From Nitrospirota bacterium (GTDB taxonomy: Bacteria; Nitrospirota; Thermodesulfovibrionia; UBA6902; DSMQ01): a stretch of 10,341 nucleotides of DNA. Position 1 is the first letter of the stretch. Each line of letters starts with the position of its first letter. The stretch is from assembly GCA_016207865.1 (NCBI GenBank), contig JACQZD010000230.1, forward strand, positions 1 to 10,341. The letters are read 5' to 3'. Under the pieces are notes generated by a model that ran no database searches, was not told where the DNA came from, and was given only the letters and a program-made list of their open reading frames with translations. Of the stretch, positions 1 to 4,981 are shown one piece after another. Both the position numbers and the translations under genes were made by a program.

Positions 1-35
1 AAAGGATTTCTTGCCGGGGAGATACCTCTATAGTT

Positions 36-115
36 GTCATTCCCGCGTGTTTTAAGCGGGAATCCAGAGATTTTTTTAAAGGGAAATGGATTCCCCGATT
101 AAATCGGGGAATGAC
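36..115. repeat. Dispersed palindromic repeat, copy A (GTCATTCC family)
   Basis: The element is bounded by GTCATTCCC on the left and its complement GGGAATGAC on the right. It is made of two hairpins: CATTCCCGC with GCGGGAAT on the left, and a 10-bp perfect stem ATTCCCCGAT/ATCGGGGAAT (90-112) on the right. The right half, TGGATTCCCC through GGGGAATGACA, is identical to the right half of the copy at 6334-6405. Related copies lie at 8461-8527 and, as a half unit, at 4903-4925. Such non-coding REP/MITE-like units are mobilised or spread without coding capacity; the mechanism here is unknown. Confidence 0.85.
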
Positions 116-312
116 ATTTTTAAACATATTTTCAGAGCAATGACGGATTTAAAGGTATTTTTGGTTCAATGACGGACAAGGGTGATTTTCAAACTCCTTT
201 ATAATCCCGACACTTCGGGTTAACGGGGTTTACTTTTTGGCAGTATTTTGATAAGTTACAAGCCATGAAACAGAGCATGCTTGCGTTTCTTGAGGAGAAG
301 GAAGGGCATTTA

Positions 313-319
313 AAGGAGG
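313..319 (+). promoter_or_regulatory. Strong Shine-Dalgarno site deciding the zapB-like start
   Basis: AAGGAGG lies 8 bases before the ATG at 328. The in-frame upstream ATG at 265 has no such site, which is why 328 is chosen as the start of the coiled-coil gene. Confidence 0.8.
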
Positions 320-327
320 GTTCACGC

Positions 328-597
328 ATGGATAAAGTGCAGATGCTTGAGGAAAAAATTTTAAAGGTGGTTGACAGGATTAAATTATTGACAGATGAAA
401 ACAAAACGCTGAATTCAAGGGTGAAAGCGCTTGAAGATGAGCTTAAGAAGAAAGAAAGCCAGCTTGAATCTTTAAAGCATAATACAAAGGAGATTGACAA
501 GTTGAGCGCCGATTTAAACAAATTGCAACAGGAGAAGGAAGGCACAAAGGGGCAGATAGAATCAATACTGAAGGAGCTTGAATCAGTAGGGCTCTGA
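328..597 (+). CDS. zapB: ZapB-like coiled-coil cell division protein
   Basis: This 89-residue protein is nearly all charged heptads (LLTDENKTL, KALEDELKKKESQLESL, LNKLQQEKE) and should form one continuous coiled coil from about residue 3 to 85, with no membrane segment or signal peptide. Its size, composition and position just before zapA suggest a ZapB-like (DUF904-type) factor, which in E. coli stabilises the FtsZ ring through ZapA. The family is assigned from coiled-coil character plus neighbour, so it is weaker than a motif match. The frame stays open upstream to an ATG at 265, giving 110 residues, but only the ATG at 328 has a Shine-Dalgarno site. The extra 21 residues (MKQSMLAFLEEKEG...) are not obviously coiled coil. 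A 93-base gap with a heptamer tandem repeat separates it from zapA. A generic coiled-coil protein remains possible. Confidence 0.7.
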   Translation: MDKVQMLEEKILKVVDRIKLLTDENKTLNSRVKALEDELKKKESQLESLKHNTKEIDKLSADLNKLQQEKEGTKGQIESILKELESVGL

Positions 598-604
598 GAG
601 AGAC

Positions 605-646
605 AGTTAAGAGTTAAGAGTTAAGAGTTAAGAGTTAAGAGTTAAA
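605..646 (+). repeat. AGTTAAG heptamer tandem repeat
   Basis: Five perfect AGTTAAG units (605-639) are followed by a sixth, AGTTAAA (640-646), in the gap between the zapB-like gene and zapA. Because 7 is not a multiple of 3, the TAA inside the unit appears in all three forward frames. The same heptamer recurs three times at 3747-3767, and a relative (CAGTGAA) four times at 2454-2481. This resembles the short tandemly repeated repetitive sequences known from cyanobacteria and other bacteria. Confidence 0.9.
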
Positions 647-690
647 AAAACCGTTACGGGTCACGAATTTTGAATCGTAAATAAGAGCAT

Positions 691-963
691 ATGGCTGCAA
701 AAAATATTGAAGTCCAGATATTAGGGCAGAATTATTCCATCAAGGTGGATGAGGATGAGGCATATGTAAAAGCCCTGGCGCAGTATGTTGATGAAAAACT
801 CAGGGAGATTTACAGCAATGCCCCTACGGCAAACCACCTTAAAGTTGCTATTATGGCTTCTCTTAATATTGCCGATGAACTCTTCAAGCTTAAGCTTGAG
901 CGTGAAAGCCTTGACAGGATGATTGAGGAAAAGACTAAGATTTTGTCAGGGCTGGTGGAATAA
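691..963 (+). CDS. zapA: Cell division protein ZapA
   Basis: The 90-residue cytoplasmic protein matches the ZapA family. An N-terminal beta segment (IEVQILGQNYSIKVDEDE, residues 6-23) is followed by the helix containing VKALAQYVDEKLREI, then the conserved region VAIMASLNIADELFKLK, and a C-terminal coiled-coil helix to the end. ZapA binds FtsZ and cross-links protofilaments at the division site, usually as a tetramer held by that helix. The length is close to the usual 90-110. The ATG at 691 is the first start after an in-frame TAA at 682-684; the ribosome site is weak (TAAGAG). It ends five bases before lysS, so the two are surely cotranscribed, and it follows a ZapB-like coiled coil, its expected partner. 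Confidence 0.92.
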   Translation: MAAKNIEVQILGQNYSIKVDEDEAYVKALAQYVDEKLREIYSNAPTANHLKVAIMASLNIADELFKLKLERESLDRMIEEKTKILSGLVE

Positions 964-968
964 GCGTT

Positions 969-2450
969 ATGGAAGACACTAATGATTTAATACAGGAACG
1001 GCTCAAAAAACTTAACAGCCTTAAAGAATCCGGGATTGATCCTTACGGCGGTCCTTTTGACGTCAAAAACCGGGCAAAGGACATAATTGATAATTACGGG
1101 CCTCTAAGCAAGGAAGAGCTTGAGGCTAAGAATGTCAGTTGCACAGTAGCAGGCAGGATAATTGCCATGAGGGACTTTGGAAAGGCCTGCTTTGCCCATA
1201 TTCAGGATGCTACAGGCAAAATTCAGGTCTATCTGAGGAAGGATGCCCTCGGCACAGGCTACGATATACTTAAGAATATTGACATCGGGGACATTGCCGG
1301 CTTAAGCGGAAAGGTTTTCAGGACCAAGACAAATGAGCTGACGATTGAGGCTAAAGATATCACCCTGCTTTGCAAATCCCTGAGGCCCCTGCCTGAGAAA
1401 TGGCACGGTCTTAAGGACATTGAAACCCGCTACAGGCAGCGTTATGTGGACTTGATTGCAAATCCTTCTGTTAAGGATATGTTTTTAAAGCGGAGCAGGC
1501 TTATAAAATCAATCAGGGATTTTTTTGACGGGAGGGGATTTATGGAAGTTGAAACCCCGATGATGCATCCTATTCCCGGCGGGGCAAATGCAAAACCGTT
1601 TAAGACCCATCATAACGCGCTCGGCATGGACCTTTATTTAAGGATAGCGCCGGAGCTTTATTTAAAGAAGCTTATTGTAGGCGGATATGAGAGGGTCTAT
1701 GAAATTAATAAAAATTTCAGGAATGAAGGCATATCCACGAAGCACAACCCTGAATTTACAATGCTGGAATTTTATATCGCCTATACTGATTACAGATATT
1801 TGATGGATTTTACTGAGGAGCTTATTACTTTTTTATGCGCGGAGGTCGCCGGAGGGTTGAGTGTGCCTTATGGAGATGCGGACGCCACTATTGATTTTAC
1901 TCTACCGTGGAAGAGAAGGACCATGCATGACGCAATGCAGATGCACGGCGTGGACCCTTCGGTTTTCAGCGGGGCGGCTGCCGCAGGGGATTACGCAGTT
2001 AAAAACGGCATTGATATAGATAAAAAGGCGGCTCACGGAAAAATTCTTGACGAAATATTCAAAGAAAAAGTTGAGCCCAATCTGATACAGCCGACATTCA
2101 TACTTGATTATCCTGTTGAACTTTCCCCTCTGGCAAAGAGGAAGAAGGAAGACCCGGGACTTGTGGAGAGGTTTGAATTGTTTATAGGCGCCCGCGAGAT
2201 TGCAAACGCTTTTTCAGAGCTGAATGACCCCGCAGACCAGAGGGAGAGATTTTTAAGTCAGGTGGAGGCCAGGCAGATGGGGGATGAGGAAGCGGGTTTT
2301 ATGGATGAGGATTTTGTCAGGGCCTTGGAATACGGCATGCCGCCTACTGCTGGAGAAGGGATAGGCATTGACAGGCTGCTGATGCTCTTTGCAAATGCGC
2401 AATCCATAAGGGATGTAATCCTGTTTCCGCAGTTAAAACCGGAACAATAA
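969..2450 (+). CDS. lysS: Lysyl-tRNA synthetase, class II
   Basis: This 493-residue enzyme charges tRNA-Lys with lysine using ATP in the cytoplasm. The N-terminal OB-fold anticodon-binding domain spans about residues 56-145 (VAGRIIAMRDFGKACFAHIQD). The class II core follows: motif 1 near 185-200 (FMEVETPMMHPIPGGANAKPF region), motif 2 near 240-265 (RVYEINKNFRNEG, then HNPEFTMLEFY) and motif 3 at 456-473 (GMPPTAGEGIGIDRLLML). Length and motif spacing are normal for bacterial LysS, and no insertion or missing motif is seen. The ATG at 969 is five bases after zapA, with GGTGG upstream as a modest ribosome site inside zapA. A 61-base gap holding a CAGTGAA heptamer repeat separates it from the Lol permease gene. 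The lysS-lolC-lolD order is also known from other diderm bacteria. Confidence 0.98.
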   Translation: MEDTNDLIQERLKKLNSLKESGIDPYGGPFDVKNRAKDIIDNYGPLSKEELEAKNVSCTVAGRIIAMRDFGKACFAHIQDATGKIQVYLRKDALGTGYDILKNIDIGDIAGLSGKVFRTKTNELTIEAKDITLLCKSLRPLPEKWHGLKDIETRYRQRYVDLIANPSVKDMFLKRSRLIKSIRDFFDGRGFMEVETPMMHPIPGGANAKPFKTHHNALGMDLYLRIAPELYLKKLIVGGYERVYEINKNFRNEGISTKHNPEFTMLEFYIAYTDYRYLMDFTEELITFLCAEVAGGLSVPYGDADATIDFTLPWKRRTMHDAMQMHGVDPSVFSGAAAAGDYAVKNGIDIDKKAAHGKILDEIFKEKVEPNLIQPTFILDYPVELSPLAKRKKEDPGLVERFELFIGAREIANAFSELNDPADQRERFLSQVEARQMGDEEAGFMDEDFVRALEYGMPPTAGEGIGIDRLLMLFANAQSIRDVILFPQLKPEQ

Positions 2451-2453
2451 ATA

Positions 2454-2481
2454 CAGTGAACAGTAGACAGTGAACAGTGAA
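2454..2481 (+). repeat. CAGTGAA heptamer tandem repeat
   Basis: Four contiguous heptamers, CAGTGAA, CAGTAGA, CAGTGAA and CAGTGAA, start three bases after the lysS stop. Read in register as AGTGAAC, the unit shares AGT-AA with the AGTTAAG heptamer of the neighbouring gaps. It fills about half of the gap before the lolC-type gene. Confidence 0.85.
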
Positions 2482-2511
2482 CGGAAATTTAATAAAGACA
2501 CATCACTTTAA

Positions 2512-3741
2512 ATGAACTTGCCATATCAGCTTTTCATAAGCTTCCGTTACCTTAGGACCAAGAAAAAGCAAAGGGGCATTTCGGTAAACACCGCAATTTC
2601 CATTGCAGGGGTTGCGCTCGGCGTCATGGCTTTGATTATAGTCCTCTCGGTGATGAGCGGTTTTCAGGACGACCTCCAGAAAAAAATACTCGGAGTGAAT
2701 GCCCATATTGTTGTTTTAAGTTATGAAGGGAAATTAAAAGGGCAGGCAGAGCTCCGGGAAAAGCTCGGCAGGATTAAGGGGATTGAAAGTTCCACCCCGT
2801 TTGTTTACGGTCAGGCCATGTTAGGCTCAGGCGCCAAGGGGCACGGTGTTGTTGTAAGGGGCATAGAGCCTGATATCGGGGTCGGAGCGACAGACATTTT
2901 GAAAAACATTAAAGGCGGAAGCATTGACGCGCTGAAGAAAGATGCCGGCGCCCCGGGGATAATAATCGGCAGGGAGCTTTTAAGAAATCTGGGTTTGTTT
3001 GTCGGCGATGAGGTCAACCTGATATCTCCGTTCGGCATTGCCGGCCCTCTCGGAATGCTTCCGAAGATAAAGAAATTTAAAGTCGCAGGTTTTTTTGAGG
3101 CAGGGATGTATGAATACGACTCAAGCCTGGCCTATATAAATTTAAAAGGCGCGCAGGATTTTTTTAATTATCAGGACAGTGTTACAGGAATTGAAATAAA
3201 GGTTGATGACATATACGGCACAGAAAAGACAGGCCTTGAGATTGAGAATACACTCGGTGTTCCTTACTATACGCGGGACTGGAAGCAGATGAACAAAAAT
3301 CTTTTTGCGGCCTTGAAATTGGAGAAAATCGTTATGTTCATAATACTCGTCCTGATAGTGCTTGTAGCATCATTCAATATCATAAGCAATCTTGTAATGA
3401 TAGTGATTGAAAAATCCAGGGAGATTGCCATTCTTAAGGCAATGGGAGCGACCAGCAGGGGAATTATGTCCATTTTTATGATACACGGGCTGATAATAGG
3501 AATTGTCGGCACAATTATCGGAATCACAGGCGGCTATACGGTCTGCTATCTGCTGAAGACATATAAATTTATAAGTCTTCCCGCAGACGTTTATTACCTC
3601 AGCTACCTGCCTGTAAAGATGAATCTGCCTGATTTTATTGCAGTGTCAGCCGCCGCTGTTATAATAAGTTTCATAGCAACTGTTTATCCTTCGTGGCAGG
3701 CTGCAAAATTAAATCCTGTGGAGCCGCTGAGATACGAGTAA
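2512..3741 (+). CDS. lolC: Lipoprotein-releasing system permease, LolC/LolE family
   Basis: This 409-residue inner-membrane subunit works with the LolD ATPase to extract mature lipoproteins and pass them to LolA for outer-membrane delivery. The start FISFRYLRTKKKQ matches the LolC/E N-terminus. TM1 is at about 24-49 (AGVALGVMALIIVLSVMSGF), followed by a large periplasmic domain to about 270, TM2 at about 274-297, TM3 at about 319-349 and TM4 at about 374-395. The FtsX-like loop VIEKSREIAILKAMGAT and the ending YPSWQAAKLNPVEPLRYE are family hallmarks. ATG 2512 is supported by the N-terminal match, but no Shine-Dalgarno site is visible. Only one permease gene is seen beside lolD, so the transporter may use a single LolF-like homodimer rather than LolC plus LolE. 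That is inference, since a second copy could lie elsewhere. Calling it LolC rather than LolE is by convention. Confidence 0.93.
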   Translation: MNLPYQLFISFRYLRTKKKQRGISVNTAISIAGVALGVMALIIVLSVMSGFQDDLQKKILGVNAHIVVLSYEGKLKGQAELREKLGRIKGIESSTPFVYGQAMLGSGAKGHGVVVRGIEPDIGVGATDILKNIKGGSIDALKKDAGAPGIIIGRELLRNLGLFVGDEVNLISPFGIAGPLGMLPKIKKFKVAGFFEAGMYEYDSSLAYINLKGAQDFFNYQDSVTGIEIKVDDIYGTEKTGLEIENTLGVPYYTRDWKQMNKNLFAALKLEKIVMFIILVLIVLVASFNIISNLVMIVIEKSREIAILKAMGATSRGIMSIFMIHGLIIGIVGTIIGITGGYTVCYLLKTYKFISLPADVYYLSYLPVKMNLPDFIAVSAAAVIISFIATVYPSWQAAKLNPVEPLRYE

Positions 3742-3746
3742 AAAAA

Positions 3747-3767
3747 AGTTAAGAGTTAAAAGTTAAG
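3747..3767 (+). repeat. AGTTAAG heptamer tandem repeat, second site
   Basis: Three units (AGTTAAG, AGTTAAA, AGTTAAG) fill the short gap between the permease stop (3741) and the small gene at 3771. The last unit creates the only AAGGA-like ribosome site of that small gene, placed unusually close to its ATG. Confidence 0.85.
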
Positions 3768-3770
3768 GAA

Positions 3771-4028
3771 ATGTTTAAATTTATTTTCAGGACGATTGCT
3801 GTTTTTGTAATCCTGATTGTCGCTGTTGTAGCTCTTGCCATTTGGAAGGGCGGGGATGGCTTCAGGTGGGTCGGCGGAAAGACGGAGTCCGCAGGCAGGG
3901 CGGTTGGAGAAAAGGCTGAAAAGGCATTAGAAGGAATGAAGGAAGGCATGGATTTTAAAAAAGATAAAGAGCAGGGTAAGGCACAGGAAAAGAATGAAGG
4001 CATTAATAAGCGTAAGAAATCTGAATAA
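3771..4028 (+). CDS. Small single-pass membrane protein of unknown function
   Basis: I do not recognise this 85-residue protein. A short basic start (MFKFIFR) leads into one hydrophobic helix at residues 8-25 (TIAVFVILIVAVVALAIW). A Gly/Trp-containing linker follows (WKGGDGFRWVGG), then a strongly charged Lys/Glu-rich tail (EKAEKALEGMKEG, KKDKEQGKAQEKNE) that is probably helical or disordered. No lipobox cysteine is present. The gene sits exactly between the Lol permease and LolD, and its last 35 bases overlap the start of lolD, which suggests translational coupling. Its position invites an accessory role in the Lol complex, but nothing in the sequence proves that. The possible ribosome site AAGGA is nearly adjacent to the ATG, so translation may depend on coupling from the permease. 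Confidence 0.7.
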   Translation: MFKFIFRTIAVFVILIVAVVALAIWKGGDGFRWVGGKTESAGRAVGEKAEKALEGMKEGMDFKKDKEQGKAQEKNEGINKRKKSE

Positions 4029-4692
4029 GACTTTTTCAGGCACCGGCATAGAGCTTCAGGTCCTGAAGGGTATAAACCTTGAGATTTATGAAGGAGAGGT
4101 GGCCGCCATAATGGGACCTTCAGGAGTGGGCAAAAGCACTCTGCTTCATATCATTGGAACTCTTGACAATCCGACATCCGGAGAAGTTTTTTATGAAAAC
4201 AGGGATATTTCATCATTTGATGAAGATGCCCTGGCAGGCTTCAGAAACAGGACCATCGGATTTATTTTTCAGTTTCATCACCTCCTGCCGGAATTTTCAG
4301 CTGTTGAAAATATAATGATGCCGGCGATGATAAGTCAGGGGTCAAGGGGTCAAGGGGTTAAGGGGTCAAGTTATGGAGAGATTAAAGAAAATGCGGAGAG
4401 GCTTTTAAAAGAACTTGGTGTATATGAAAGAAGAAATCATAAACCGGGTGAGCTTTCAGGCGGCGAACAACAGAGGGTTGCGGCGGCGAGGGCGCTTATA
4501 CTTGAGCCGAAGATTGTATTTGCCGATGAACCTACCGGCAATCTTGATACGCAGACAGGTGATGAACTGTTTAATCTTCTGATTGAGTTGAATAAAAACA
4601 AGGGCATAACTTTTTTAATCGTAACGCATAACGATGCCCTTGCATCAAAGTGCGGAAGGATTATCAGGATGCTGGACGGGCGGGTTGTGTAA
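3994..4692 (+). CDS. lolD: Lipoprotein-releasing system ATP-binding protein LolD
   Basis: This 232-residue ABC ATPase powers lipoprotein extraction together with the LolC/E-type permease. Visible motifs are Walker A GPSGVGKST (41-49), Q-loop Gln93 in FIFQFHHLLPEFSAVENIMMP, signature LSGGEQQR (154-161), Walker B IVFADEPTG with Asp178/Glu179, and the H-loop His212 in IVTHN. The PEFSAVENIMMP stretch is typical of the LolD/MacB branch. Residues about 114-128 (SQGSRGQGVKGSSYG) replace the short linker normally found after MMPAMI in LolD. They are encoded by an octamer tandem repeat (4337-4368) and look like an insertion in the helical subdomain; all catalytic motifs remain intact. ATG 3994 has AGGAAAAGA just upstream and overlaps the preceding small gene by 35 bases. 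The protein runs to GRVV at 4692 and looks full length. Confidence 0.95.
   Translation: MKALISVRNLNKTFSGTGIELQVLKGINLEIYEGEVAAIMGPSGVGKSTLLHIIGTLDNPTSGEVFYENRDISSFDEDALAGFRNRTIGFIFQFHHLLPEFSAVENIMMPAMISQGSRGQGVKGSSYGEIKENAERLLKELGVYERRNHKPGELSGGEQQRVAAARALILEPKIVFADEPTGNLDTQTGDELFNLLIELNKNKGITFLIVTHNDALASKCGRIIRMLDGRVV
4337..4368 (+). repeat. AGGGGTCA octamer tandem repeat inside lolD
   Basis: Four contiguous octamers lie inside the coding sequence: AGGGGTCA (4337-4344), AGGGGTCA, AGGGGTTA and AGGGGTCA (ending 4368). They encode a Gly/Ser/Gln/Arg-rich stretch. Change by one or two units would shift the lolD frame; change by three units (24 bases) would keep it. The same core appears reversed in the gap before nfeD at 8594-8607. 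Confidence 0.9.
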
Positions 4693-4739
4693 AGAGAGAT
4701 GCAAAGGGAGGGTATTACTTAGATTGTCATTCTGGTTTC

Positions 4740-4894
4740 AAAGGCATATATACCCTCAAAACTTTAAGAAAGCAACTGTGATTATTATTTGTCATGCTGC
4801 AAAAAGTTTTAAGTATTTGCTTTTGGACTCTTCAATACAGGCAGCATGACTTTTAATGTGTTGCCCTTAAAGTTTTTCAGGTACATATGCCTTT
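4740..4894. repeat. Long imperfect inverted repeat (MITE-like palindrome)
   Basis: The left arm (4740-4800) begins AAAGGCATATATACC and ends with GTCATGCTGC. The right arm (4841-4894) begins GCAGCATGAC and ends with ATATGCCTTT. Reverse-complemented, the right arm aligns to almost the whole left arm, sharing AAAGGCATAT, AAAACTTTAAG and the perfect 10-base inner end; the loop is 40 bases. RNA across it could fold into a hairpin with arms of about 55-60 bases. Two short open frames cross this element, but neither resembles a gene. It looks like a small non-autonomous element or its remnant. Confidence 0.75.
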
Positions 4895-4905
4895 GGTAGG
4901 CTGTC

Positions 4906-4932
4906 ATTCCGGCTTGTCCGGAATCTTTTTTT
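4906..4932 (+). terminator. Probable intrinsic terminator after the lolD cluster
   Basis: A 7-bp GC-containing stem, ATTCCGG (4906-4912) with CCGGAAT (4918-4924) and loop CTTGT, is followed after one base by seven T residues (4926-4932). It lies 214 bases after the lolD stop and 50 before the phosphorylase start. The stem is also a half unit of the GTCATTCC repeat family (4903-4925), so a repeat seems to have been turned into a terminator. Confidence 0.65.
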
Positions 4933-4947
4933 ACAGGCATACATGCC

Positions 4948-4975
4948 TTTGCAGGGAGGGTTTGCTGAGTAAAAT
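4948..4975 (+). promoter_or_regulatory. Candidate weak promoter of the phosphorylase gene
   Basis: TAAAAT at 4970-4975 fits a -10 box in five of six positions. TTTGCA at 4948-4953 is a poor -35 (four of six) with a 16-base spacer. Transcription would begin near 4982, at the ATG, in agreement with the missing Shine-Dalgarno site. The call is tentative because the region is AT-rich. Confidence 0.3.
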
Positions 4976-4981
4976 TGTAAA

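Larger units (their letters stand above)
1..327. other. Non-coding leader region before the zapB-like gene
   Basis: No convincing gene is seen in these 327 bases. The stretch holds one complete GTCATTCC palindromic repeat (36-115), then a degenerate tandem of about 29 bases (109-195) in which CAATGACGGA recurs at 138-147 and 167-176. A small hairpin lies at 206-219 (CCCGA/TCGGG). No clear -35/-10 pair was found, although a TATAAT string lies at 200-205. The promoter of the downstream cluster is therefore either upstream of the window or weak. Confidence 0.6.

Noticed and set aside
200..219. TATAAT string and a small CCCGA/TCGGG hairpin as promoter or terminator for the first cluster
   Set aside because: No acceptable -35 box at 15-19 bases, and the hairpin is short with no clean T-run right after it.
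265..327. Upstream ATG extending the zapB-like protein by 21 residues
   Set aside because: No Shine-Dalgarno site at 265, while AAGGAGG stands 8 bases before the ATG at 328.
189..545. 118-codon open frame on the minus strand opposite the zapB-like gene
   Set aside because: It is a Ser/Phe-rich shadow of a Lys/Glu-rich coiled coil, without a ribosome site or family resemblance; the plus-strand gene explains the region.
605..646. CRISPR-like array
   Set aside because: Units of 7 bases are directly adjacent with no spacers and no cas genes nearby.
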